Below, piece by piece: positions 1 to 7,018 of a stretch of DNA of 12,444 nt. The position numbers were made by a program, and so were the translations under genes. The stretch is from UBA9662 sp002729415 (GTDB taxonomy: Bacteria > Poribacteria > WGA-4E > UBA9662): assembly GCA_002729415.1 (NCBI GenBank), contig PBXZ01000212.1, positions 1-12,444 on the forward strand, written 5' to 3'. The first letter of the stretch is position 1. The number at the start of each line of letters is the position of its first letter. The notes beneath the pieces were generated by a model. It had not been told where the DNA came from. It worked only from the letters and a program-made list of their open reading frames with translations, and did not search any database.

Positions 1-1
1 G

Positions 2-187
2 GTTGCAGGTGTCACTCCTACTGTTTATGGCCTAGGAGGTACCGACCCGTTTATGGCACCAATGGCTCTGTCGCTAGGCTACGGGCTAGTCTTTGCGACA
101 CCATTAATTCTTTTTTTAGTTCCATGCTCATATATGGTGTATGTTGATATCATTAACAAGTTTCAGCGAAAATCTAAAAACTCATGA
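2..187 (+). CDS. RND-family efflux transporter permease, C-terminal fragment
   Basis: This open frame enters from the left edge and ends at TGA 185-187, giving 61 residues of a C-terminus. It reads VAGVTPTVYG, then GGTDPFMAPMALSLGYGL, then a hydrophobic stretch (FATPLILFLVPC) and a short charged tail. In RND permeases (AcrB/MexB type and relatives) the last transmembrane segments carry this 'G-DPF-xPMA-xxxGLxFAT-LxLxLVP' pattern just before the cytoplasmic end, so I read it as the last two helices of an inner-membrane proton-driven efflux pump. Substrate and subfamily cannot be told from this fragment. Its last two codons overlap the last two codons of the convergent minus-strand SDR gene by six bases (182-187, TCATGA), so no room exists for a separate terminator. 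It was recognised from the C-terminal pattern only. Confidence 0.8.
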   Translation, partial: VAGVTPTVYGLGGTDPFMAPMALSLGYGLVFATPLILFLVPCSYMVYVDIINKFQRKSKNS

Positions 188-1027
188 AGATGTAATTATT
201 TCGGGTGTATGTAAAGCAATAAACCCAATTTCCTGTTGAATGCGACTCACGTCATACACTGAATGATATTCATTTCCTAGTTGCTCGAAATAAGACAAAT
301 CAACATCATCTCCCCACCAATTTCTTAAAATTTCTGCTACAGGTACAGAAGTCCAAGCTTTAGGACCAGTCGCATTCATTATCCTAACCCCCGGTTTATA
401 AGGATTCTCTACCGACATAGTGAATGCCCGAATAGCGTCAGTTAAGTTCATAATCGTAATACCACCAAGACTCCATTCTGTTAAAGGACCGATCTCTCTC
501 AGCGGCGGCATATTGTCATCAGTACACACACTTGACAGTCGCAAATTAATAACATCAATATCTTCGTTCTGTCGATAACAGTATTTGCTAATTTCTTCCA
601 TAAAATACTTGGAGATACCGTAACCGCTTCGATCAAGACAAGGATGATCATCAGTGATGGGTAAATAGAGAGGCCGGAACTTTCTGTCTTGAAACCCGAC
701 TGCGGCAATGGAACTAGCTAAAACATACTTCTTGCAACCTCGATTTATTAGATATTGTAATAAGCATCGGGTCCCCTCAACGTTAACCAGAATGCATTCA
801 CGTTCTGTTACTCCGCCCGTCACAGCTCCCAAATGAACAAGCATGTCAACTTGATAATTGTCAACCCGAGCTAAGTCCTCAAACGAAGCAAAAGTACCCT
901 TTACCCAAGGCAAGTTNAATCCAGGATCTTTTCGGCTCATACATATAACCTGATGGTTCTCTGCCAACCTAAGACTCAGACTTTTACCGATAAAACCACT
1001 CGCCCCCGTGATCAATATATTGCTCAT
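182..1027 (-). CDS. NAD-dependent epimerase/dehydratase (extended SDR)
   Basis: A 281-residue extended short-chain dehydrogenase/reductase. The N-terminal Rossmann motif TGASGFIG (residues 7-14) binds the dinucleotide. The catalytic set is visible as serines 105-106 (LASSIAAVG) and Tyr136/Lys140 in SGYGISK. HLGAVTGG (65-72) matches the conserved post-beta4 segment of the family. Family members act on nucleotide sugars, other sugars or ketone/alcohol pairs in the cytoplasm; the substrate-binding C-terminal part is not diagnostic here. The ATG at 1025-1027 is preceded by a strong AGGAGG a few bases upstream, which fixes the start. The gene lies 27 bp downstream of the MDR dehydrogenase on the same strand and is probably co-transcribed with it. 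One ambiguous base falls at a third codon position (residue 37). The length is slightly short for the family (about 300-330). Confidence 0.88.
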   Translation of the reverse strand: MSNILITGASGFIGKSLSLRLAENHQVICMSRKDPGXNLPWVKGTFASFEDLARVDNYQVDMLVHLGAVTGGVTERECILVNVEGTRCLLQYLINRGCKKYVLASSIAAVGFQDRKFRPLYLPITDDHPCLDRSGYGISKYFMEEISKYCYRQNEDIDVINLRLSSVCTDDNMPPLREIGPLTEWSLGGITIMNLTDAIRAFTMSVENPYKPGVRIMNATGPKAWTSVPVAEILRNWWGDDVDLSYFEQLGNEYHSVYDVSRIQQEIGFIALHTPEIITSS

Positions 1028-1054
1028 GGTACCCTCCTAAACAAAATTTATTTA

Positions 1055-2062
1055 TTAGTTTGTCCAGTTAATTACTACTCCAACAATGTCGGTATTACAA
1101 TGTCGGTTGATCTCATCAAACATCTCCGGACTATCCCTCCAAGATATTCGATGACTGATACACTGTTCCCACTGGAGTGTGCCCATAGCGATGTTCTTTA
1201 TCACGGCACGACGACATGGTTGCCAACCATCGTCACAAGGAAAGAACATTTGCAGCCTCCGCCCGTGTGGCGATGAAAAGTCCATCTCGATCGGTTTATT
1301 ACCATAATGGCCTTGCCACACAAAACTACCAAACTGCCGACAAAGCCTGATAGATAGATCAATACAATCAGGTAAACCAGTACACTCAAAGACGCAATCT
1401 GCCCCATCAGAAACAATATTCATAACTTCGGTTTCTACATCTTGATCCTCAGCACAGATCAAGTAATCAGCTCCCATCTTTCGAGCAATCTCTAAGCGTT
1501 TAGGTGAAAGATCAACAGCAACAACTGTGCAACCGCGACTCGAGCATGCAGCTACAACCCCTAAACCAATCAGTCCCGTCCCGTGCACTACCACCGTTTG
1601 CCCCATTCTTGGATTTGCCATATCTACACCATACAGTGCAACAGCTGGCATAACAAACATAGATGTCGTTTCCATAGATGCTCCGTCAGGAAGGAGTGCT
1701 GCACCATGAGTAGTATTAGGATTGAGAATAATATGGGAGCAGTGGGCACCAGAAACACAGCTAACACTCATACCGTCCTTCATTTGCATATATGTGTTAC
1801 CACGGAAATACACTTGGTCACCAATTTTAAAATTGGTGATCTCTGCACCAACAGATTCCACAACGCCACTGCCCATATATCCAGTACACAAAGGGTATGG
1901 CTCCCAAGATATCTTTCCGCGAATCAGCGCAAACTCTGTGCCGATACTAACTCCAGTATAGTGCGTTCTAATTCCAATCTGATCAGGTTCTACCCCCTTG
2001 AGCTGAACTGTTTCCATCGTAAATCGCTGATTATTATCACAAATTAGTGCTTGGGCTTCCAT
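1055..2062 (-). CDS. MDR-family dehydrogenase lacking canonical zinc ligands
   Basis: A 335-residue medium-chain dehydrogenase/reductase. The GroES-like N-terminal domain (about 1-150) is followed by a Rossmann domain with GTGLIGLG (161-168) and VAVDLSPKRLE, where Asp184 suggests NAD(H) over NADP(H). In zinc alcohol dehydrogenases the catalytic metal is held by Cys in a 'CGxD/E' motif and by His-Glu in 'GHE'. Here the aligned segments read TGVSIGTE (37-43 region, Ser in place of Cys) and GYMGSG (61-66), and the four-Cys structural zinc loop is absent. Zinc-independent chemistry is therefore likely, as in some MDR branches with an S-x-GTE motif such as BchC-like proteins and MDR domains fused to Gfo/Idh domains. 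The start is ATG with AGAGGAAG upstream. It is the first gene of a two-gene unit with the SDR. The substrate is unknown. Confidence 0.85.
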   Translation of the reverse strand: MEAQALICDNNQRFTMETVQLKGVEPDQIGIRTHYTGVSIGTEFALIRGKISWEPYPLCTGYMGSGVVESVGAEITNFKIGDQVYFRGNTYMQMKDGMSVSCVSGAHCSHIILNPNTTHGAALLPDGASMETTSMFVMPAVALYGVDMANPRMGQTVVVHGTGLIGLGVVAACSSRGCTVVAVDLSPKRLEIARKMGADYLICAEDQDVETEVMNIVSDGADCVFECTGLPDCIDLSIRLCRQFGSFVWQGHYGNKPIEMDFSSPHGRRLQMFFPCDDGWQPCRRAVIKNIAMGTLQWEQCISHRISWRDSPEMFDEINRHCNTDIVGVVINWTN

Positions 2063-2200
2063 TTGCTTCCTCTTAACTGGCTATCNTCAACACAATTACA
2101 CCACCCCCTAATTGCATTACCTGCTCAGGGCGGTCCTCGCCGAATTTGATCTTTAGCTTATNAACTACTAAGTACATTCTTCGTGGTTATTCATAAAAAC

Positions 2201-2229
2201 ATTATAACACCTATGCCNATCCTACTAAA
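2201..2229 (-). promoter_or_regulatory. Possible sigma70-type promoter for MDR/SDR unit
   Basis: On the minus strand, TTTAGT (2224-2229), a 17-bp spacer and a perfect TATAAT (2201-2206) point toward the MDR gene about 140 bp away. The -35 box is only a partial match, and AT-rich DNA yields such boxes by chance, so this is a candidate only. Confidence 0.35.
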
Positions 2230-2333
2230 ATATCTCCTTTTTTAGATTGAAATTTCAGTAATGGAAGGCGAGGGGTAAATCGATATTGCATCGGCGAGTC
2301 TCTTTGTTTTAGTTTGGGGATTGAGATTATCCT

Positions 2334-2362
2334 TTGCGCTTTTTACCATATATCTTTATAAT
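2334..2362 (+). promoter_or_regulatory. Possible sigma70-type promoter for deacetylase operon
   Basis: TTGCGC (2334-2339), a 17-bp spacer and a perfect TATAAT (2357-2362) point toward the first polysaccharide deacetylase. Transcription from here would give a leader of about 160 nt. The -35 matches only in its first three bases. Candidate only. Confidence 0.35.
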
Positions 2363-2530
2363 GAACTCTCCCAGTTTCCCATTAGTAAAACAATACAATA
2401 ACAAATTTGTAAATAACATTTCCTCGTAGCTTTAATAACAAGACGNAAAGGGAAACAATNTACCATAAGAAACACGGGGAATCTTCCATCCTTCCACAAA
2501 TTTGGAACACAAAGACATAAAAGAGGGCGA

Positions 2531-3400
2531 ATGTTTATCCTTACCTTTGACATTGAAAGTGCTTATGCACTCAACCCAAGCATAGAATCCGATAATAACT
2601 GGGACACTTGGTTGGAAGAAACACTAGCTAGTATTACNCAAATTACTCGGATTCTTAAAAAGCATGAAGTTCCGGCGACTTTCTTTATTGTAGGTAAAGT
2701 NATTGAAAGAGCTGGTCAGGACCTTTCAGACTTGCTGAATGATAGCTTTCTGTTTGATATTGGTTCGCATACTTACAGTCATATGGAGATCTTAAGTACC
2801 CACTCCGAAGTAATCAATCAATTTAAACGTGAGCTGATCAAAACATCCAAACTTATCCTAAAACACTTCGACAAAGAACCACTTGGATTTTGCGCTCCCG
2901 NTGGATTTTACAGAGGATTACGAGGACATCCGGAGCAACTCAGAATTCTATGGGATCATGGTCATAGATTTATTCGCACCGACGGTGTAGGACCACCAGA
3001 GCAACCCATGCCAGCTCTTTTTACCCAGCCTTATTGGCATACTCAAGATGGGTTTCCAGACTTGCTTGAGATACCAGCAACCGGATGGCACTGCAACCTC
3101 CTATTCAATACGGGAAACCAAAGCGACGGTTGGGAGCCAAGCCCCGGTTTTGTTGACGGAACCATCTTATCAAAATTACCGACAACTATAGAAGAAGGAT
3201 TTCAGGCACGAAGAAAGGAATTTCANCATGCTATTGATAATAATTTGACCTATGGNCCCGCAATGCATCCTTGGTCGGTTTATCGTTTTGACCCAGAGCT
3301 AANACATCTTGAATGGTTGATTGAAATGGCTAAAGACAACAATGTACAGATTGTGAATTGTCAGCAANTATATGATAAACACAAAAAATTGNCAGCGTAA
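2531..3400 (+). CDS. Polysaccharide deacetylase (NodB/CE4 fold), PgdA/PuuE-like variant
   Basis: A 289-residue NodB-fold protein. Motif 1 appears at the extreme N-terminus as TFDIES (5-10), the 'D-x-E' variant seen in HpPgdA/allantoinase (PuuE)-like proteins rather than the classic TFDDG. Motif 2 is SHTYSH (79-84), giving the two metal-binding histidines 80 and 84. The motif 3 region reads GFCAP-x-GFYRG, with Cys121 where CE4 enzymes usually have Arg. A late histidine, MHPWSVYRFDPE (His246), fits motif 5. The expected reaction is metal-dependent hydrolysis of an N-acetyl or related C-N bond of a sugar or cyclic amide. There is no signal peptide, so it probably acts in the cytoplasm on a small substrate. 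The ATG start follows GAGGG by three bases and immediately precedes the first beta strand. It heads an operon with a second deacetylase and an aldo/keto reductase. Several ambiguous bases fall within it. Confidence 0.85.
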   Translation: MFILTFDIESAYALNPSIESDNNWDTWLEETLASIXQITRILKKHEVPATFFIVGKXIERAGQDLSDLLNDSFLFDIGSHTYSHMEILSTHSEVINQFKRELIKTSKLILKHFDKEPLGFCAPXGFYRGLRGHPEQLRILWDHGHRFIRTDGVGPPEQPMPALFTQPYWHTQDGFPDLLEIPATGWHCNLLFNTGNQSDGWEPSPGFVDGTILSKLPTTIEEGFQARRKEFXHAIDNNLTYXPAMHPWSVYRFDPELXHLEWLIEMAKDNNVQIVNCQQXYDKHKKLXA

Positions 3401-3440
3401 TAANAACGTACAAACGAATAATGAATGAAAGGAGGATCAA

Positions 3441-4160
3441 ATGTCATTGCTTCCTATACCAAACGGGTTAGTTGTTTTAACATTCGATGATGGTAATAAA
3501 TCTGATTTTACTTACGTCGCACCATTGCTGAATCGATACGGATTTGGTGCAACCTTCTACATTACTGAAGGCCTCAATTTTCTTGAGAATAAAGAGTATT
3601 ATTTAACTTGGGAAGAAGTACATCAACTACATCAATCTGGTTTTGAAATAGGTAATCATACTCGACACCACAAAAATGTAAACAGCCAAACTCAGGAAGA
3701 ACTCCTCGCCGACCTGAAATATATAGATACCCGTTGCCAACAATATAATATCCCGATCCCGGAAACCTTTTGTTATCCGGGATATAACCACGGCCCGCAA
3801 GCTCTAGAGGTGCTAACAAAAAAAGGGATGCGCTTTGCACGGCGTGGNATTTCTCCTGAGTTTCCTCACGAGTCAGAAGGAGGACGTGGTCCCGCTTATG
3901 ATCCCAACATTCATCACCGACTGCTAATCCCTACTACCGGCGCCTCTGGCCCCAATTGGAGTTTTGATGATTTCGTGTGGGCTGTTGAGCAGGCTAAGGA
4001 TGAAAAAATAGCAGTATTAACGTTTCACGGAGTGCCTGCTTTGGAACATCCCTGGGTTAACACTTTCCCGGACGATTTTAAAGTGTATATGGATTTCTTG
4101 AATGACCATGGATTTACTGTCATTGCTTTGCGAGATCTGTCAAAATACATAGAACTCTAA
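3441..4160 (+). CDS. Polysaccharide deacetylase (NodB/CE4), classic TFDDG type
   Basis: A 239-residue NodB-domain protein covering almost the whole chain. Motif 1 is LTFDDGN (13-19), with Asp16 as likely catalytic base and Asp17 as metal ligand. Motif 2 is GNHTRHH (71-77), with His73 and His77 as ligands. Motif 3 is represented by FCYPGY (110-115), close to the 'YPxG' form common in short bacterial deacetylases. LTFHGVP (194-200, His196) fits the final leucine-histidine motif. It should remove acetyl groups from N-acetylated sugars or oligosaccharides. No signal peptide or membrane segment precedes the domain, so a cytoplasmic location is expected. A near-perfect AAAGGAGG lies just before the ATG. 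It starts 40 bp after the first deacetylase and shares little obvious similarity with it beyond the motifs, so this is not a recent tandem duplication. One ambiguous base at 3848 falls in a glycine codon third position. Confidence 0.9.
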   Translation: MSLLPIPNGLVVLTFDDGNKSDFTYVAPLLNRYGFGATFYITEGLNFLENKEYYLTWEEVHQLHQSGFEIGNHTRHHKNVNSQTQEELLADLKYIDTRCQQYNIPIPETFCYPGYNHGPQALEVLTKKGMRFARRXISPEFPHESEGGRGPAYDPNIHHRLLIPTTGASGPNWSFDDFVWAVEQAKDEKIAVLTFHGVPALEHPWVNTFPDDFKVYMDFLNDHGFTVIALRDLSKYIEL

Positions 4161-4180
4161 TTTTTCACCAAGGAAGGAAT

Positions 4181-5170
4181 ATGATGGAGAAACGATTACT
4201 CGGTAGAACGGGGCTTGAAGTCAGTGTATTAGGGATGGGAGGATTATTCGTTTCAAAACTTGGTGAAANTGACCGTGAGCGCTCTTGTCAAGCAGTTAAG
4301 CGAGCCTTGGAGTTAGGCGTAAATTATGTAGATACCGCCCCAAGTTATGCTGATAGTGAGGAAGTTCTCGGTCATGCACTAGAGGGAATAACCAAGCCAT
4401 ACTGCCTTTCCACAAAAATTGGAGGAAGACCACAACCCTTTGACCCAAAGAACAGTGACCTGTTGCGAAAATCAGTAGAAGAAAGNCTTCGCCTACTTAA
4501 ACGCAATACCATCGACGTNTTGATGATTCANGAGCCAGACCGACCTGGTCAATACGATTGGTGGGATAACTATGATGACTTTCATGGACCTGTATGTGAT
4601 TTTCTAGACCAATTAAAAACCGAAAAAATCATCCGTTTTACTGGATTAGGAGGAACAACAGCCTATCAACTGCCTCACATTATGGCCACTGGCCACTACG
4701 ATGTGGTATTAACGGCTTTCAATTACAGTTTACTTTGGCGTGAAGCCTTGATTGCCATTCTCCCTGAAGCAAAGAAACAGAACATGGGAATCATTGTCGG
4801 GTCACCTCTTCAGCAGGGGGCATTGTCTCGCCGCCACCCGGAAATCAAAACAGGTGCTTGGTGGTTGAGCCCGCAACGCCAAAACCAATTCAAACAGCTT
4901 TATGCCTTTTTGGACGACATCCAACTTTCGTTGCCGGAAGTTTCTTTGCGTATGGTGTTATCTAATCCAGATATTTCAACTGTGCTCATGGGTGCAAGAT
5001 CTGTAGATGAAGTGGAACAAAATGTCGAATCTGTTAACGCAGGGCCTCTACCAACAGATATCTTGGAATCCTTAAGAGAAATTGCTGNCATGGTCCCATT
5101 TCGACCATTTGAAGAGCCATTTGGGTTACCATTCGGTCGTTCCTATGCTGGCCCATGGCATGCACGGTAA
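4181..5170 (+). CDS. Aldo/keto reductase
   Basis: A 329-residue (beta/alpha)8 NAD(P)H-dependent oxidoreductase. The N-terminal LGRTGLEVSVLGMGG (7-21) is typical of the family. The catalytic tetrad is visible as Asp51 and Tyr56 in YVDTAPSYADSE, Lys79 in LSTKIGG, and residue 117, where the codon is CAN (base 4531 unresolved). CAN can only be His or Gln, so the expected His is allowed. The C-terminal VLMGARSVDEVEQNV segment matches the cofactor-binding end of the barrel. It likely reduces a sugar or keto compound, or oxidises the reverse. AAGGAAGGAAT precedes two adjacent ATG codons; the first is chosen. Spacing of 20 bp from the second deacetylase indicates co-transcription. Together they suggest deacetylation followed by redox processing of a sugar-like substrate, which is inference. 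Confidence 0.92.
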   Translation: MMEKRLLGRTGLEVSVLGMGGLFVSKLGEXDRERSCQAVKRALELGVNYVDTAPSYADSEEVLGHALEGITKPYCLSTKIGGRPQPFDPKNSDLLRKSVEEXLRLLKRNTIDXLMIXEPDRPGQYDWWDNYDDFHGPVCDFLDQLKTEKIIRFTGLGGTTAYQLPHIMATGHYDVVLTAFNYSLLWREALIAILPEAKKQNMGIIVGSPLQQGALSRRHPEIKTGAWWLSPQRQNQFKQLYAFLDDIQLSLPEVSLRMVLSNPDISTVLMGARSVDEVEQNVESVNAGPLPTDILESLREIAXMVPFRPFEEPFGLPFGRSYAGPWHAR

Positions 5171-5196
5171 ACATCCCGTTCACTCGTTAATTGGGG

Positions 5197-5226
5197 GTGT
5201 AGTTTATAGCGCGCTAGTCGCTACAC
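5197..5226. terminator. Possible bidirectional terminator hairpin
   Basis: The gap between the convergent aldo/keto reductase and peptidase genes contains GTGTAG (5197-5202) paired with CTACAC (5221-5226). A perfect internal palindrome TAGCGCGCTA (5207-5216) lies between them. No T-run follows directly on either strand, so the assignment as terminator rests on position and dyad symmetry only. Confidence 0.4.
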
Positions 5227-5235
5227 TTCGAGCAC

Positions 5236-6171
5236 TCATGCTTTTTCAAGATCAACACTTAACCCTGCCGCTAAGCTAGCCTGAGTAGACATACATAAGT
5301 TCTGGATGTCCACTAATTCTGGGATATCAGTCTCCAAATGATAATTTGGATCTGCATAAGGAAATGATCCTACATTCATTATGGCCATTGGAAACCCAGC
5401 TTTGATGAACGAACCGTCATCATCGCCAGGACTCTGTCGTTGATGCTTGCGCTGAGTTAACCCGATTTGATAAATTTCGTTGACTTCATCCATTAAATCG
5501 GCAAAGCGTTCTCCTTCCGGTTCGGTAAACAAAGTAACATTCGTTTTTCGGTTGGCATTAATATCTGCTTGCGACTTCCCCCCCATCGAGTCCAAATTAA
5601 AAATAGCAATTAGATTATCATTACGCAACTTGGCATTTTGAGCAGCTGTCACGCTTGTCCACGGTGTGTGTTCCTCATTGCAAAATAAGAACCAAATAGA
5701 ACATCGAGATGGATAATCCTTCAAAATACGGGCAACCTCCATAGTAGAAACAGTACCAGCGCAGTTATCGTATGCTCCCGGCGAGTCCACCCAACTTTGT
5801 GAATCCTTGTGTGATAGAAAAAGAATAATGTCTTCTGGGTGAACCACTCCAACTTTTTTGGCATACAAATTGTACGCTGTAAACCAAGGAGATTCCTCAG
5901 AAGGTGAGGAATATTGATGTGCCTTCGGNTTGGAAGTATCACAGTTAAAAGCACGTACTTCTACACCTTCTNTTTCCACCGAATACCCCCAAGACTCCAA
6001 TTTACTCTGAATAAAATCATCTGCTTGGTACAAAGTGTTTTTACCTGTTCTGGATACAGTATAATTAAGTCTACGATAAGGTAACGGGTCTTTGGACAAG
6101 TAGAACAGATTTTGACGCAACTGATTAGCATCGATCAGATTAATTAAGTTTGAAATGATACTGCTACTCAT
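5236..6171 (-). CDS. M28-family zinc aminopeptidase-like hydrolase
   Basis: A 311-residue co-catalytic di-zinc peptidase of the M28 family. The ligand series is in order: His121 (SHKDSQSW), Asp135 (GAYDNCAG), Glu166/Glu167 (FCNEEH), Asp194 (NLDSMGG) and His278 (NYHLETD). SPGDDDGSF (247-254) matches the substrate-pocket loop. All metal positions are kept, so activity is likely. Family members remove N-terminal amino acids or cleave N-acyl/amide bonds. Most secreted M28 enzymes begin with a signal peptide, but this one starts MSSSIISNLINL with none, so a cytoplasmic role on imported peptides or amides is inferred. GGAGGATTGTT before the ATG fixes the start. It lies 25 bp downstream of a beta-propeller gene in the same unit and converges on the aldo/keto reductase. 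Two ambiguous bases affect residues 67 and 81. Confidence 0.9.
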   Translation of the reverse strand: MSSSIISNLINLIDANQLRQNLFYLSKDPLPYRRLNYTVSRTGKNTLYQADDFIQSKLESWGYSVEXEGVEVRAFNCDTSXPKAHQYSSPSEESPWFTAYNLYAKKVGVVHPEDIILFLSHKDSQSWVDSPGAYDNCAGTVSTMEVARILKDYPSRCSIWFLFCNEEHTPWTSVTAAQNAKLRNDNLIAIFNLDSMGGKSQADINANRKTNVTLFTEPEGERFADLMDEVNEIYQIGLTQRKHQRQSPGDDDGSFIKAGFPMAIMNVGSFPYADPNYHLETDIPELVDIQNLCMSTQASLAAGLSVDLEKA

Positions 6172-6196
6172 AACAATCCTCCGTGATAATTTCGAA

Positions 6197-6892
6197 CTAA
6201 AACGTTATTTTTACTACCCAACCGGAAGTAGCGTCGCAGTACAGTAAATCATCTCCTGAGAGGGAAAGCCCGTGTGGTTCCGGGTATTCATTCGAAACGT
6301 GAATCTCATCCAATTTACTACCATCTTCGATATCAAGTTTTATTATCAACCTGTCAGAGGTGTGTACAACCCATATCCCATCTTCAACCCGAACCACTCC
6401 ATGTGCACGGTCATAAGGAAGAGGTATAGTATGTTGTACNGACCAGTCNCTGATACGAANCTTGTGCAAAACTTTATTCTTCAATGTTTCGATCCAAACG
6501 TAACCGTATTCGTAATTGTCATATTCTAACCCGTGAGTCCCGCCACCATCAGGTATTTTGTATCTCTGTAATGTTTTGCCTGTTTGAGGATCTACTTTTA
6601 ATATTTCCCCTTCATTTGCATCGGTAGGTCTTACCTGTCGCCACATATTACCTGAACCGTTAGCAGCCAGCCAAAGAGTATCTCCACCATACGCCAATCC
6701 GCTAGTATTTGAAGACTCGGTTGGTACGTCCCTAATAAGTTTGGTTACTCCGTAATCAGAAGATTCAGTAAGTTCAACCAAAGCGACTCTGTCAGTGATT
6801 TGATCGACAATCCACACGCCTTCATCTGTTACCTGTAAACCGTTAGGTACTGAATATGGAGAACGAAAAAGTTTTTCAATTTTCGGGTTCAT
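6197..6892 (-). CDS. Beta-propeller protein (NHL/Vgb/SMP-30-like)
   Basis: A 231-residue protein built of five similar units, each with a [N/S/H]-G-L/V start followed by a W/Y-rich strand: NGL at 17, SGL at 64, HGL at 120, HGV at 164 and HGL at 207. Each is followed by patterns such as GVWIVDQ, TLWLAANG, YVWIETL, GIWVVHTS and LLYCDAT. This is the repeat logic of NHL, virginiamycin-B-lyase-like or SMP-30/gluconolactonase-like propellers. The number of blades visible is five; a full ring is often six or seven, so it may be a small propeller or need a partner. No signal peptide is seen. AAGGGGAAGGG precedes the ATG. A binding or lactonase/lyase role is possible, but no catalytic residues stand out. 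It is first in the unit with the M28 peptidase, so it may present or process the same substrate. Confidence 0.75.
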   Translation of the reverse strand: MNPKIEKLFRSPYSVPNGLQVTDEGVWIVDQITDRVALVELTESSDYGVTKLIRDVPTESSNTSGLAYGGDTLWLAANGSGNMWRQVRPTDANEGEILKVDPQTGKTLQRYKIPDGGGTHGLEYDNYEYGYVWIETLKNKVLHKXRIXDWXVQHTIPLPYDRAHGVVRVEDGIWVVHTSDRLIIKLDIEDGSKLDEIHVSNEYPEPHGLSLSGDDLLYCDATSGWVVKITF

Positions 6893-6937
6893 TTACCCTT
6901 CCCCTTCCTTAACTTAATTCTATGTAATCAGTTGTCA

Positions 6938-6966
6938 TTGATTTTATTATAATAAGGTGCTAGGAT
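6938..6966 (+). promoter_or_regulatory. Weak candidate promoter for first PhyH gene
   Basis: TTGATT (6938-6943), 17 bp, TAGGAT (6961-6966) point toward the PhyH gene at 7067. Each box matches four of six consensus bases. It sits over the AT-rich palindrome TTATTATAATAA (6944-6955). Transcripts from here would carry the leader hairpin described at 7019-7068. Confidence 0.22.
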
Positions 6967-6972
6967 AAAATA

Positions 6973-7001
6973 ATCTTATTATAGATGGTATCGGCTGTCA
7001 A
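6973..7001 (-). promoter_or_regulatory. Promoter for propeller/M28 unit
   Basis: On the minus strand a perfect TTGACA (6996-7001), a 17-bp spacer and TAAGAT (6973-6978) sit about 80 bp before the start of the beta-propeller gene. This is the best sigma70-type match in the window. A perfect TATAAT (6978-6983) overlaps the -10 but at a spacing of 12 bp from that -35. Confidence 0.5.
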
Positions 7002-7002
7002 C

Positions 7003-7018
7003 TCAGGACCAGGTCTGA
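7003..7018. repeat. Near-palindromic dyad upstream of the propeller-unit -35 box
   Basis: TCAGGACC (7003-7010) and GGTCTGA (7012-7018) form an inverted repeat around a single central A with one unpaired G. It lies one base from the perfect minus-strand -35 box and directly before the leader hairpin of the plus-strand PhyH gene. It could be an operator or part of the leader; this is inferred from position and symmetry. Confidence 0.35.

Larger units (their letters stand above)
2063..2530. other. 468-bp divergent intergenic region
   Basis: No coding frame here resembles a gene; the 65-residue minus-strand frame across 2356-2553 has no start signal or family pattern and overlaps the deacetylase start. 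The region separates the minus-strand MDR/SDR pair from the plus-strand deacetylase operon and holds promoter-like boxes pointing both ways (listed separately). It also has a perfect 10-bp palindrome ACAAATTTGT at 2401-2410 and a second ACAAATTTG at 2496-2504. Five ambiguous bases fall here (2086, 2162, 2218, 2446, 2460). It is long enough for an unrecognised leader or small RNA, but I see no convincing hairpin-plus-T-run. Confidence 0.6.

Noticed and set aside
953..1276. Plus-strand 107-codon frame, and similar plus-strand frames over 1527-2047
   Set aside because: They are antisense to the SDR and MDR genes, have no recognisable domains, and the opposite strand carries strong motifs.
2401..2504. 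Two copies of ACAAATTTG as an operator pair
   Set aside because: The motif is short and AT-rich, the second copy lacks the full palindrome, and two copies in 468 bp could be chance.
5231..5246. AGCA-CTCA-TGCT followed by TTTT as an intrinsic terminator for the aldo/keto reductase
   Set aside because: The stem is only four base pairs and half A-T, too weak to support on its own.
6944..6955. Palindrome TTATTATAATAA giving TATAAT on both strands
   Set aside because: Neither strand has a -35 at usable spacing; TTGTCA at 6932-6937 is only 10 bp from the plus-strand TATAAT. It is probably AT-rich chance.
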